The notes under the pieces were generated by a model that saw only the letters and a program-made list of their open reading frames with translations, was not told the origin of the DNA and searched no databases. From positions 1 through 64,000 of the forward strand of contig CBDAQW010000007.1 in NCBI GenBank assembly GCA_965199185.1: DNA of 64,000 nt, read 5' to 3'. Origin of the DNA: Endozoicomonas sp965199185 (GTDB lineage: Bacteria; Pseudomonadota; Gammaproteobacteria; Pseudomonadales; Endozoicomonadaceae). Of this stretch, positions 28,079 through 37,041 are shown piece by piece (within the stretch, counting starts at the first letter, position 1; every line of letters starts with the position of its first letter). The position numbers and the translations under genes were made by a program.

Positions 28079-28797
28079 TGTTTTTGATTCCAGTAATAAG
28101 GGCTATTGTCTTTTATTTTGCACTGGTGATCTTTACTCTTTGCTGGACTCTGGTGATGATCCCACTCATACGCCTGTTTCCACTTCGTCAGCGGCATACG
28201 GTTTTCGTTAAGAACTGGGCCATCGTTTCGGTCAATCTTTGTCGCTTAATCTGTGGTGTGAACTGGCAGGTGACCGGTAGAGAGAATATTCCCGAGCAAC
28301 CCTGTGTTGTTATCAGCAATCATCAAAGCACCTGGGAAACATTCTTTTTTCAGTCTCTGCTAACGCCTCAAATTCAGGTGTTAAAAAAGGAACTTCTGAA
28401 AATACCCTTCTTCGGTTGGGCTCTTGCAACCACCAAACCTATCGCTATTGATCGTTCTGATGTCCGAAAATCGCTGCAGCAAGTCAAAGATCAGGGAAAG
28501 GAATCACTAAATGACCGTTTTTGGGTATTAATCTTTCCTGAAGGCACCAGAACGCCGGCGGGTCAGCTGGGTAAATTCACTCGGGGTGGAGCAGGTCTTG
28601 CACATGCCGCAGGATCAAATATTCTACCTGTGGCTCATAATGCAGGTGATCATTGGCCTATGAAGAGCTGGATAAAAAAGCCGGGCACCATTCATGTGGC
28701 CATTGGTCCTGTGATTAATGTCGGGGAGATGTCGGTGGCAGAAGCAAACGATAAGGCCAGGGAGTGGATTGAAAATGCACTCCGTGATATGCATTAA
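28078..28797 (+). CDS. PlsC-type 1-acyl-glycerol-3-phosphate acyltransferase
   Basis: Membrane-bound lysophospholipid acyltransferase of 239 residues. A hydrophobic N-terminal helix (residues about 3-28) is followed by the acyltransferase motif SNHQSTWETFF (HX4E, the variant found in the pseudomonad proteins at this locus, instead of HX4D), the KKELLKIPFFGWAL segment, and IFPEGTRTPAG, the acceptor-binding motif. It starts at ATG 28078 overlapping the gmhB stop. In Pseudomonas the same gene lies between gmhB and gyrB, so its position is conserved. Confidence 0.92.
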   Translation: MFLIPVIRAIVFYFALVIFTLCWTLVMIPLIRLFPLRQRHTVFVKNWAIVSVNLCRLICGVNWQVTGRENIPEQPCVVISNHQSTWETFFFQSLLTPQIQVLKKELLKIPFFGWALATTKPIAIDRSDVRKSLQQVKDQGKESLNDRFWVLIFPEGTRTPAGQLGKFTRGGAGLAHAAGSNILPVAHNAGDHWPMKSWIKKPGTIHVAIGPVINVGEMSVAEANDKAREWIENALRDMH

Positions 28798-28801
28798 ATG
28801 C

Positions 28802-28827
28802 GGAGCTGCTTACAGCTAAGCAGCTCC
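28802..28827. terminator. Bidirectional hairpin between the acyltransferase gene and gmhA
   Basis: Perfect 11-bp stem GGAGCTGCTTA/TAAGCAGCTCC with a 4-nt loop CAGC, between the stop at 28797 and the converging gmhA stop at 28837. T-runs are lacking on both sides. Confidence 0.65.
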
Positions 28828-28836
28828 ACCTGATGT

Positions 28837-29424
28837 TCAGGCTTCCATGTACTTTTCAATCAGCTGAATCATGATATGAATCGCTTTGATGTGTACTTCC
28901 TGAATCCGATCAGCATAACCAAAATGTGGCACTCGAATTTCAACATCCGCCATTCCAGCCATCTTGCCGCCATCTTTACCTGAGAGCAAAATAACCTTCA
29001 TCCTCTGTTCTCTGGCCGCTTCAACCGCCTTCAGGATATTTCCGGAATTACCACTGGTGCTTATCCCAAGCAACACATCCCCTTCAGCACCAACTGCTTC
29101 GAGGTAACGAGAGAATACATACTCGTAACCAAAGTCGTTAGACACACAGGACAGATGACTTGGGTCTGATATAGCAATGGCCGGGTACCCTGGACGGTTC
29201 TCACGGAATCGCCCGGTCAGCTCTTCGGCAAAATGCATAGCATCACAATGCGAACCACCATTACCACAGGACAAAACTTTTTTACCCTGTTTGAATGAAT
29301 TTGCCAGCAATTGTGCGGCGTCATCAATGGCTCGAATGTTTCCTTCGTCATCAAGAAAACGATTCAATACCATAGCGGCTTCTTCCAGTTCCTTGCGAAC
29401 AATCGCGCTAAACTCTGAAGACAT
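28837..29424 (-). CDS. gmhA: Phosphoheptose (sedoheptulose-7-phosphate) isomerase
   Basis: First enzyme of ADP-heptose synthesis, converting sedoheptulose 7-phosphate to heptose 7-phosphate. The 195 residues carry a single SIS domain. VLSCGNGGSHCDAMHFAEELTGR, GYPAIAISDPSHLSCVSNDFGYEYVFSRY, LLGISTSGNSGN and IRVPHFGYADRIQEVHIK match the E. coli GmhA pattern closely, which separates it from the related DnaA-binding DiaA. It converges on gmhB-acyltransferase and starts about 70 bp beyond the gyrB stop. Confidence 0.96.
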   Translation of the reverse strand: MSSEFSAIVRKELEEAAMVLNRFLDDEGNIRAIDDAAQLLANSFKQGKKVLSCGNGGSHCDAMHFAEELTGRFRENRPGYPAIAISDPSHLSCVSNDFGYEYVFSRYLEAVGAEGDVLLGISTSGNSGNILKAVEAAREQRMKVILLSGKDGGKMAGMADVEIRVPHFGYADRIQEVHIKAIHIMIQLIEKYMEA

Positions 29425-29458
29425 AATTTCTCAACTCGATTATTGTGGTTCAGATACA

Positions 29459-29486
29459 AAAATGCCGATCACAAAGTATCGGCATT
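29459..29486 (-). terminator. Intrinsic terminator after gyrB
   Basis: Stem AAATGCCGAT/ATCGGCATTT with an 8-nt loop just beyond the gyrB stop; on the minus strand the stem is followed by a short T-run. Confidence 0.75.
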
Positions 29487-29492
29487 TCTTCC

Positions 29493-31907
29493 TTATACGT
29501 CGAGGTTAGCAACCCGAAGAGCATTCGACTCAATAAAGTCACGGCGAGGTTCAACATGGTCCCCCATCAGAGTATTAAAAATCTGATCAGCCGCAATAGC
29601 ATCTTCGATAGTCACTTTGAGCATCCGACGAACGTCCGGGTCCATTGTGGTTTCCCAGAGCTGGTCTGGATTCATTTCCCCCAATCCTTTATAACGCTGT
29701 ATATTATGACGTTTGGTAGAATCCACCATTAACCAGTTCAGCGCCTCCTCAAAACTGTTCACAGGGTATTTTCTCTCACCCTTTTGAACAAAAGCCGTCT
29801 CTTCCAGTAGTCCTTTCAACTGCTTACCGAGGTGAACAATCTTTCGATAGTCACCGGAAGCAAAGAATTCGGTCGTCCAGGTGTATTCTGTTGGTACACC
29901 GTGAGAAATAATCACCGCTGTTGGTAACCAGGCGTTATGCTCTTTATCTTCGAGCAGTTCAAACTTGATAGAACTACCAGCCAGTTTCAGGGCATCAACA
30001 CGCTCAGTCAGTTGTTCAATAAAGCTTTCCATTCTGGCTTTGTCGGACAAATCCCCCTCTTCAACCGCATCGATATATATCATCTGACGCAGGACATCTG
30101 CAGGATATAGACGAGAAAGACGGTCTATAGAAGCATGCACCGTTCGGTATTCTTTTACCAATGCTTCCAATGGTTCATCCGCAATACCGGGTGCGCTTTC
30201 ATTCACATGCAGACTGGCGTTCTCCAGTGCAGACTGAGTCAGATAATCATCCAGAGCCGGATCGTCTTTAATATATTGCTCTTGCTTACCCCGCTTCACT
30301 TTATACAGTGGAGGCTGAGCAATATAGATATAACCATTCTCAATCAGCTCAGGCATCTGACGAAAGAAAAAAGTCAAAAGCAGTGTACGAATATGCGATC
30401 CATCCACATCCGCATCAGTCATGATAATGATGTTATGATAGCGCAGCTTTTCAATATTAAATTCGGTTCGGCCAATGCCGCAGCCCAGCGCCGTGATCAG
30501 AGTACCTACTTCCTGAGAAGAGAGCATCTTGTCGAAACGGGCTTTTTCTACGTTCAGAATCTTACCTTTGAGTGGCAGAATCGCCTGAGTCTTGCGGTTA
30601 CGCCCCTGCTTGGCAGAACCACCCGCTGAATCACCCTCCACAATGTAGAGTTCAGATAATGCAGGGTCTTTTTCCTGGCAGTCAGCCAGCTTACCCGGCA
30701 AACCAGCAATATCCAGAGCACCTTTACGGCGAGTCATTTCACGGGCTTTACGAGCCGCTTCACGAGCACGGGCAGCATCCAGCATCTTGTTAACAACCGC
30801 TTTGGCTTCCTGTGGATTCTCAAGCAGATAGTCAGACAGGTATTTACTCATCTCCTGCTCGACAGCTGTTTTAACTTCTGAAGAAACCAGCTTGTCTTTA
30901 GTCTGAGAGGAGAATTTTGGATCAGGGACTTTGACAGAAATAATGGCGGTCAGACCTTCACGAGCATCATCACCTGATGTAGAAACTTTCGAATTCTTCT
31001 GCAACCCTTCACGCTCAATGTAAGCATTCAGGTTTCTGGTTAAAGCGGCACGAAAACCGGCAAGGTGTGTACCTCCATCACGCTGTGGAATATTGTTAGT
31101 GAAGCAGAAGATCCCTTCCTGGAATCCATCGTTCCATTGCATAGCCACTTCAACACCAATACCGTCTTCACGAGTCATATTGAAGTGGAATACATTATTG
31201 ATGGTGGTTTTGTTTTGATTAAGGTGCTCAACAAATGCCTTTAAGCCACCTTCATATCTGAAGTCATCGACCTTACCACTACGCTCATCGGTCAGCTGAA
31301 TATAAACACCAGAATTCAGGAAAGATAATTCTCGCAGACGTTTAGCTAAAATATCGTAACTGAACTGAATATTTGAGAAGGTTTCTGGGGAAGGTACAAA
31401 ATGAACTTCTGTACCGGAGCTTTCAGTTTCACCGATTACTTTCATCGGTTCCTGAGGCACGCCCTGTTTATAGATTTGCTGATGCACCTGACCATTCCTG
31501 CGAATGGTCAATTTCAATGCACTAGACAACGCATTAACGACAGAGACACCCACGCCGTGTAAACCACCAGACACCTTATAAGTATTGTCATCAAACTTAC
31601 CGCCTGCGTGCAGCACCGTCATGATAACTTCTGCTGCAGACACCCCTTCTTCTTCATGGATATCGACAGGAATACCGCGCCCGTTATCCTTAACAGTGAT
31701 GGATTCGTCAGGGTGAATAATGACTGATATCTTGTCACAAAAACCTGCCAATGCTTCATCGATGGAGTTATCCACCACCTCGAACACCATGTGATGCAAA
31801 CCAGTGCCGTCGTCGGTATCGCCGATATACATCCCCGGGCGTTTGCGAACAGCATCCAGGCCCTTCAGAACCTTGATATTGGATGCATCATAATTTTGTT
31901 CACTCAT
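29493..31907 (-). CDS. gyrB: DNA gyrase subunit B
   Basis: ATPase subunit of DNA gyrase, 804 residues. The GHKL ATPase has EVVDNSIDEALAGFCD, VKDNGRGIPVDIH and GGLHGVGVSVVNALS; the TOPRIM domain has YIVEGDSAGGSAKQGRNRKTQAILPLKGKILN and MTDADVDGSHIRTLLL. Between TOPRIM and the C-terminal RYKGLGEMNPDQLWETTMDP is the roughly 165-residue insertion characteristic of Gram-negative GyrB. The gyrB start overlaps the recF stop by 8 bp, continuing the dnaA-dnaN-recF-gyrB array. Confidence 0.99.
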   Translation of the reverse strand: MSEQNYDASNIKVLKGLDAVRKRPGMYIGDTDDGTGLHHMVFEVVDNSIDEALAGFCDKISVIIHPDESITVKDNGRGIPVDIHEEEGVSAAEVIMTVLHAGGKFDDNTYKVSGGLHGVGVSVVNALSSALKLTIRRNGQVHQQIYKQGVPQEPMKVIGETESSGTEVHFVPSPETFSNIQFSYDILAKRLRELSFLNSGVYIQLTDERSGKVDDFRYEGGLKAFVEHLNQNKTTINNVFHFNMTREDGIGVEVAMQWNDGFQEGIFCFTNNIPQRDGGTHLAGFRAALTRNLNAYIEREGLQKNSKVSTSGDDAREGLTAIISVKVPDPKFSSQTKDKLVSSEVKTAVEQEMSKYLSDYLLENPQEAKAVVNKMLDAARAREAARKAREMTRRKGALDIAGLPGKLADCQEKDPALSELYIVEGDSAGGSAKQGRNRKTQAILPLKGKILNVEKARFDKMLSSQEVGTLITALGCGIGRTEFNIEKLRYHNIIIMTDADVDGSHIRTLLLTFFFRQMPELIENGYIYIAQPPLYKVKRGKQEQYIKDDPALDDYLTQSALENASLHVNESAPGIADEPLEALVKEYRTVHASIDRLSRLYPADVLRQMIYIDAVEEGDLSDKARMESFIEQLTERVDALKLAGSSIKFELLEDKEHNAWLPTAVIISHGVPTEYTWTTEFFASGDYRKIVHLGKQLKGLLEETAFVQKGERKYPVNSFEEALNWLMVDSTKRHNIQRYKGLGEMNPDQLWETTMDPDVRRMLKVTIEDAIAADQIFNTLMGDHVEPRRDFIESNALRVANLDV

Positions 31908-33051
31908 GCTCTATCTCCAAAGATTCAACCTGGCGAATCTCCTCTTCAGGTTGTTTGTCCAGTTCAATTTTTCCCTGTTTCACGTGAAACAATTTCACTT
32001 CCGCTCCTGGTAGCCAGCAGTCGTTCAGGGCAGTATATTCAACGCAGGTAATGAAGGTTTGACACTCCATCTCCTGAAACAAACGACACAAAGATCGTCT
32101 GTGTGGAGCATCAAGCTCAGAGGGAAGATCATCTACAAGGAATACACATTTCTTCCCACTGAGCTCTGAATACAAAAAACCTTGTGCCAGCTTCATAGCG
32201 CATACAACGAGTTTTAGTTGCCCACGTGAGAGCGTATCTACCGCATTAGCCTTGCCAAGCTTAACTCGAAGATCGGCTCGCTGAGGACCTACATGGGTAT
32301 AACCGCTGTTTACATCTCGCTCTAGACTACTTTGCAACGCATCATTTAATAAACTTTCTCTATCCCAGCCACGGTAGTAGCTAACAGAAACCTCATCCAA
32401 ACGGGTCAATTGACTTAGCGTCCTATGGAATATCGGAATTAATTTTTCCAGATATTCTTGTCTGAGTTTATCTACTGCTTCAGCTGCTTTGACAAACTCA
32501 TGATTCCAAACTGACAACTCAGAACCCTTAATTCTACCATGTCGAAGCAGAGTGTTCCGCTGTTTCAGTGCTTTCTGCATACGTTTCCACAGAGGGATGA
32601 AATCACGATGTTTCACGTGAAACACACCCCAGTCGATAAACTGCCTTCTCAGTTTTGGAGAGCCTTCAAGTAAACGAAAGGTATCAGGATTTATAACCTG
32701 CAGGGGTAAAAGTTTTGCCAGTTCAGATGTTGAACGAAGACTATCCCCTCCCACTCTGATCTGAAAGTAGTCCTCTTTAATATCACGAGATACACCAACT
32801 GGTAATGCGCCAGACTCATACCCATACATCTGCAACCGGCCAAACACAGTACACTGCTCAGCTCCACGATTAATTACAGGACGAAGCCTTGTACTTCTAA
32901 AAGAACGAGCCATACCAAGCAAATGGATTGATTCCAGAACACTAGTTTTACCACTACCGTTCAGGCCGTAAAGAATATTAATGGATGAGGAAGGATAAAA
33001 ACTGGCTGAGACCAGATTACGGACGTTAGTAACAGTGAGCTGTTGAATCAT
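31900..33051 (-). CDS. recF: DNA replication and repair protein RecF
   Basis: SMC-like ATPase that helps load RecA at gaps. The 383 residues carry Walker A in NILYGLNGSGKTSVLESIHLLG (about 24-45), the signature LSRGQLKLVVCAMKLAQ and Walker B KCVFLVDDLPSELD. Unusually, both parS sites of the window are inside it. One lies in the conserved segment FIDWGVFHVKHRD, the other near the C-terminus in VKLFHVKQGK; both encode FHVK in the same frame. The extended C-terminal tail (PEEEIRQVESLEIEHE) overlaps gyrB. Spaced 51 bp from dnaN by a hairpin. Confidence 0.97.
   Translation of the reverse strand: MIQQLTVTNVRNLVSASFYPSSSINILYGLNGSGKTSVLESIHLLGMARSFRSTRLRPVINRGAEQCTVFGRLQMYGYESGALPVGVSRDIKEDYFQIRVGGDSLRSTSELAKLLPLQVINPDTFRLLEGSPKLRRQFIDWGVFHVKHRDFIPLWKRMQKALKQRNTLLRHGRIKGSELSVWNHEFVKAAEAVDKLRQEYLEKLIPIFHRTLSQLTRLDEVSVSYYRGWDRESLLNDALQSSLERDVNSGYTHVGPQRADLRVKLGKANAVDTLSRGQLKLVVCAMKLAQGFLYSELSGKKCVFLVDDLPSELDAPHRRSLCRLFQEMECQTFITCVEYTALNDCWLPGAEVKLFHVKQGKIELDKQPEEEIRQVESLEIEHE
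31976..31991. promoter_or_regulatory. parS: parS centromere site 1
   Basis: TGTTTCACGTGAAACA, a perfect 16-bp palindrome identical to the consensus chromosomal parS bound by ParB. It lies within the 3' part of recF. Confidence 0.95.
32609..32624. promoter_or_regulatory. parS: parS centromere site 2
   Basis: TGTTTCACGTGAAACA, identical to site 1 and 633 bp from it, within recF codons for the conserved VFHVKH segment. About 4 kb from oriC. Confidence 0.95.
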
Positions 33052-33065
33052 ATTATGGTTTCAAT

Positions 33066-33087
33066 AAAAGCAGGCAGGCCTGCTTTT
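33066..33087 (-). terminator. Hairpin between dnaN and recF
   Basis: Perfect 9-bp stem AAAAGCAGG/CCTGCTTTT with a 4-nt loop, the minus-strand arm ending in T-rich sequence. It may partly terminate dnaA-dnaN transcription before recF. Confidence 0.6.
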
Positions 33088-33102
33088 ATATAGATGCGCC
33101 AT

Positions 33103-34206
33103 TCATAGGCGCATTGGCATGACAACGTAAGTAGAATCCCCAGATTCTGACTCTTCCAATAAAGCACTACTGTTTGGGTCTGAGAGTATGATTTTTACAG
33201 AGTCTCCGGAAATAACGGAGAGAACATCAAGTAGATAGCTGACATTAAAACCAATCTCCATATACTCGCCATTATAAGCCAAACTCAGCTCTTCCTCAGC
33301 TTCTTCCTGCTCAGGGTTATTTGCCATTATCTTCAGTAGCCCGTCGGAAAGAATCAGGCGAATACCGCGGTACTTTTCATTAGAGAGAATAGAAGCACGC
33401 TGAAATGCCTGACGTAACTCCTGACGATCGCCAATAATAATCTTATCCCCACCCCGAGGCAGAACCCGATCATAATCCGGGAACTTGCCATCCACCAGTT
33501 TGGAAGTGAAGGTAAAGTCACCGGTTTTTGCGCGGATATGGCTGGCCCCCAGAGTAATATGCACCATTTCATCACCTTCGGTGAGCAGTCTGGCCATCTC
33601 CAGAATACCTTTACGAGGTACAATAACCTGATGCTTCTCAGCCTGGTTAATATCGGCATCCACTACACACATAGCCAGACGATGACCATCGGTAGCCACA
33701 GCACGCAGACAGTTCTGGCTCACTTCAAGCAGCATACCATTCAGGTAATAACGAACATCCTGTTGTGCCATAGCAAACGCTGTGCGATCAATCAGGCGAC
33801 GCAAGCGGGACTGACCAATAGTAAAGGTCATAGAGCCTGCTTCTTCATCTATGCTAGGGAATTCATTAGCAGGCAAAGTAGAGAGCGTGAAGCGGGAACG
33901 TCCTGCTTTGAGTTTAACTCGTTGGTCATCCTGATAAAATTCAATCAAAGTGTTTTCCGGAAGCGACTTACAGATATCCATTAGTTTCCGGGCTGGAACG
34001 GTAATCTCACCGCCTTCATAGACTTTATCCAGAGATACCTGACCAACCAGCTCGACCTCCAGATCAGTACCAGTGAGAGATAAGTGATCGCCGTCCACAA
34101 CCATCAGGACATTTGACAGGACTGGCAAGGTTTGTCTGCGCTCAACCACTCCAGCAACAAGCTGCAGAGGCTTGAGCAAGGCTTCCCGATTGATGGTAAA
34201 TTTCAT
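33103..34206 (-). CDS. dnaN: DNA polymerase III beta sliding clamp
   Basis: Ring-shaped processivity clamp, 367 residues, three repeated domains. It starts MKFTINREALLKPLQLVAGVVERRQTLPVLSN; TVPARKLMDICKSLP, FTLSTLPANEFPS, VATDGHRLAMC, FPDYDRVLP and the C-terminal SSALLEESESGDSTYVVMPMRL are all clamp signatures, the last forming part of the peptide-binding pocket. It lies between dnaA (222-bp gap) and recF. Confidence 0.99.
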   Translation of the reverse strand: MKFTINREALLKPLQLVAGVVERRQTLPVLSNVLMVVDGDHLSLTGTDLEVELVGQVSLDKVYEGGEITVPARKLMDICKSLPENTLIEFYQDDQRVKLKAGRSRFTLSTLPANEFPSIDEEAGSMTFTIGQSRLRRLIDRTAFAMAQQDVRYYLNGMLLEVSQNCLRAVATDGHRLAMCVVDADINQAEKHQVIVPRKGILEMARLLTEGDEMVHITLGASHIRAKTGDFTFTSKLVDGKFPDYDRVLPRGGDKIIIGDRQELRQAFQRASILSNEKYRGIRLILSDGLLKIMANNPEQEEAEEELSLAYNGEYMEIGFNVSYLLDVLSVISGDSVKIILSDPNSSALLEESESGDSTYVVMPMRL

Positions 34207-34428
34207 CGCTTTCCTTTCTCTTGGCTAGCTGAAGAAAAGCCCCGCCTTTCTCCAAATTAAAACGCACCATTATTATGGCTTGTTACGCAAGGTCTTCCCC
34301 ATGCGCTTTTAAAAACTGCTTTAAAAATATTGCACTTCGTACAAACATCTTTGATGTCAAATGACTGATTCTATTGCAATCAGACTAAACTCAACAAAGA
34401 AAACGTCACACCAGAAGGCATCATTTAA

Positions 34429-36087
34429 TTAGTTAGTTAGAGATCGTAACAGGTTCTTGTAATCGCCCCGAATTTCACCATCAGCCTCAACCAACTGCTT
34501 CACTTTACGACAGGCGTGTAACACAGTGGTATGATCCCGACCACCATAAGCATCACCTATTTCTGGCAAGCTATGACTGGTCAGTTCTTTAGATAACGCC
34601 ATAGCTATCTGACGAGGCCTGGCCACTGAACGGCTGCGGCGCTTCGATAGAATATCTGCCACTTTGATCTTATAGTATTCTGCCACTGTTCTCTGAATAT
34701 TTTCTATACTCACCTGCTTATCTTGCAGAGCTAAGAGGTCTTTCAGTGATTCACGGATGAGATCGATGTCAATCTTACGCCCCATAAAGTGAGCACTTGC
34801 AATCACCCGTTTCAAAGCCCCTTCAAGTTCACGAACATTGGAACGAATTCTTTGGGCTATAAAGAAAGCAGCCTCATGAGGCAAGTCCACCTTATGCTGT
34901 TCTGCTTTTTTCATCAAAATAGCTACACGGGTTTCCAGTTCGGGAGGTTCAACCGCAACCGTTAATCCCCATCCGAAGCGAGACTTCAATCGTTCTTCAA
35001 CTCCGTTAATTTCTTTGGGGTAGCGGTCACAGGTGAGAATCATCTGCTGACCACCCTCAAGTAATGCATTGAAAGTATGGAAAAATTCTTCTTGTGACCG
35101 TTCTTTACCCGAAAAAAATTGGATATCATCAATCAACAATGCATCAACAGAGCGATAATACTTCTTGAAATCATTAATAGCATTGAGTTGCAGAGCCTTA
35201 ACCATGTCTGCCACAAAACGTTCAGAGTGGAGATAAACTACACGGGCATTCCGGTTCTGCTGAACCAGATGATTACCCACAGCATGCATAAGGTGAGTCT
35301 TACCTAAACCAACACCACCATATAAAAACAGCGGGTTATAAGAAGCTCCGGGATTTTCAGAAACCTGGCGGGCAGCAGCCAGAGCGAGCTGGTTAGATTT
35401 ACCTTCAACAAAGGTCTCAAAGGTAAAACCGGTATTGAGAGAGCTGTGATGCTTTATAGAACCTTCAACTTCAACCTCGCGCTTACCCATTACTACAGGT
35501 TCCCGGATCGGTTGAATCTGAGGTACAGCAATAATAGAGTCAGAAGAAGATTCTTGATCAGCTCCGGAGTTCTGGAGCATCTCCGTCACCAGATCCGGTT
35601 CGGCTGTCACATCCGTTGCAGGCAGACTGGAAACCAACTCATGAGTCACCATTGACTCCTGAATACTGGTTTGTTCTTTAGTTACGGGTCTTTCCTGCAC
35701 CTCAGAAGACCGCATTGTATTAACTGAAGGCGACTCTGTCGCTCTGTTTCGTAACGGGTTGCTGAATGTGGACGACGATACACCGGTTTGCACTGATGCC
35801 GACGGTCTGCTGGCTGAACTGCGTTTAGCCAGAGATTGCGGTCGGCGATTGGAGACAGCAAGCGCAAGTGCTGGCGGTTCTCCTCCGGATAAGTCGTCCA
35901 GAATTTCCTCCACCCGAGGTAAAAATTTTTCTCTGACCCAGTCCGCCACAAAACGGTTTGGTGCCAACAGGCACAAATCATATTCATCCCCCATCACTTT
36001 CAGGGGGCGAATCCAGGTATTGAACTGTTGAGAAGACAGCTCATCCTGAAGCATATCTAAGCATTTTTGCCAGAGCTCTAGAGGCAC
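34429..36087 (-). CDS. dnaA: Chromosomal replication initiator DnaA
   Basis: AAA+ initiator that binds DnaA boxes and melts oriC. I place the start at GTG 36087 (AGGAG eight bases upstream), giving MPLELWQKCLDMLQDEL and 552 residues; an ATG at 36156 would add 23 residues unlike other DnaA. Domain I ends near 85; domain II (about 85-220) is a long Ser/Thr/Glu-rich linker, larger than in E. coli. Domain III has Walker A LYGGVGLGKTHLMHAVGN, Walker B ALLIDDIQFFSGKE and RFGWGLTVAVEPPELETR; domain IV has the DNA-recognition loop GGRDHTTVLHACRK. oriC lies directly upstream. Confidence 0.98.
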   Translation of the reverse strand: MPLELWQKCLDMLQDELSSQQFNTWIRPLKVMGDEYDLCLLAPNRFVADWVREKFLPRVEEILDDLSGGEPPALALAVSNRRPQSLAKRSSASRPSASVQTGVSSSTFSNPLRNRATESPSVNTMRSSEVQERPVTKEQTSIQESMVTHELVSSLPATDVTAEPDLVTEMLQNSGADQESSSDSIIAVPQIQPIREPVVMGKREVEVEGSIKHHSSLNTGFTFETFVEGKSNQLALAAARQVSENPGASYNPLFLYGGVGLGKTHLMHAVGNHLVQQNRNARVVYLHSERFVADMVKALQLNAINDFKKYYRSVDALLIDDIQFFSGKERSQEEFFHTFNALLEGGQQMILTCDRYPKEINGVEERLKSRFGWGLTVAVEPPELETRVAILMKKAEQHKVDLPHEAAFFIAQRIRSNVRELEGALKRVIASAHFMGRKIDIDLIRESLKDLLALQDKQVSIENIQRTVAEYYKIKVADILSKRRSRSVARPRQIAMALSKELTSHSLPEIGDAYGGRDHTTVLHACRKVKQLVEADGEIRGDYKNLLRSLTN

Positions 36088-36219
36088 AGATGCACTCCTG
36101 ATAACAATCCGGAAGCGGATCAGACAGAGGTTGAACAGACAACCAACTGACAACAATCATGAGACTGACATGACTGTAAATATGGCTGCAAAACTACCGG
36201 CAATTGTATCCTTTTCATG

Positions 36220-36670
36220 AAAAGTTATCCACACAGCAAGTCATCTGCTGCCTATTTGCTAGAGCATTAAGGGTTACAGCTATTTATCAACAGATGAGAG
36301 ATAGCCACACAGGAATAATCGGAGGAGCTTCTTGGAACGATATTCCTGTAGATATACCTGTTTGTAAGTTGTTCTAAGCCCTTTGTTTATCCTGTGGAAA
36401 AACAGATGTATATCTTTGTTGTGGATAAAGCCTTGGTTTACCCACAAATCAACCTCAGCTTTGAAACAGGTTAATACCTTCTTTTCTACAGGTTCACACA
36501 CATGCTCAAACCCTTGATATAGAAGGCGTAAGGTTATTTTTCCACAGAAAACAGGCTGACTAAATACAATAAAAATAATAAAACAACACAAAAAAATAAT
36601 ATTTCATATATCTTTATTTCTAATTTCTTCGAAATCGATTTTTCATTTTTATCAAGACAGGATGTTTTGG
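36220..36670. other. oriC: Replication origin oriC (dnaA-rpmH spacer)
   Basis: The 804-bp gene-free spacer 36088-36891 holds perfect DnaA boxes TTATCCACA at 36225-36233 (+) and 36420-36428 (-). Variants are TTATCAACA at 36284-36292 (+), TTTTCCACA at 36393-36401 (-), TTACCCACA at 36438-36446 (+) and TTTTCCACA at 36538-36546 (+). Next to the last box, 36555-36665 is very A/T-rich and fits the unwinding element. Position and layout match pseudomonad origins. The flank 36088-36219 would hold the dnaA promoter and 36671-36891 the rpmH promoter. Confidence 0.9.
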
Positions 36671-36823
36671 TAGTACTCTTGTTATGTTTATAAGGGCAGA
36701 ATAAGTGTTTCACTGATGGTGATCAGTTTTTTGATGGCAAAGAAAAAATCTACGAATGAGCAGAAACGAAGCTATCTAGTTATAACAGCGCATAGAAATG
36801 TGGTGCTTCTTGACAAATGCAAA

Positions 36824-36852
36824 TTGACGCTAATCAAGCAATTTCTTAGAAT
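36824..36852 (+). promoter_or_regulatory. Sigma70-type promoter of rpmH-rnpA
   Basis: TTGACG (36824-36829), a 17-bp spacer and TAGAAT (36847-36852), about 40 bp upstream of the rpmH ATG. A second TTGACA at 36810 has a poorer spacing to TAATCA. Confidence 0.7.
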
Positions 36853-36891
36853 GCCCGTCTTTTGTAAGTCCATAACCGACGAGTAGAACTC

Positions 36892-37026
36892 ATGAAAAGA
36901 ACTTTTCAGCCAAGTAACCTGAAGCGTAAACGTTCCCACGGCTTCCGTGCCCGTATGGCTACCAAGAATGGCCGTGCTGTAATCAACCGCCGTCGTGCTA
37001 AAGGTCGTAAGCGTCTGTCTGCCTGA
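36892..37026 (+). CDS. rpmH: 50S ribosomal protein L34
   Basis: A 44-residue basic ribosomal protein, MKRTFQPSNLKRKRSHGF at the N-terminus followed by RARMATKNGRAVINRRRAKG and ending RKRLSA, which is the standard L34 sequence and length. It is first in the rpmH-rnpA-yidD-yidC-mnmE array, immediately to the right of oriC and divergent from dnaA, the arrangement conserved in most bacteria. Confidence 0.99.
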   Translation: MKRTFQPSNLKRKRSHGFRARMATKNGRAVINRRRAKGRKRLSA

Positions 37027-37041
37027 TTCTGAGGCGTAAGA

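Noticed and set aside
36088..36156. N-terminal extension of dnaA from ATG 36156
   Set aside because: The extra 23 residues are not DnaA-like and a GTG with a well-spaced AGGAG is at 36087.
36280..36591. 103-codon minus-strand open frame in the dnaA-rpmH spacer
   Set aside because: It overlaps the DnaA boxes of oriC and shows no protein-like composition or start signal.
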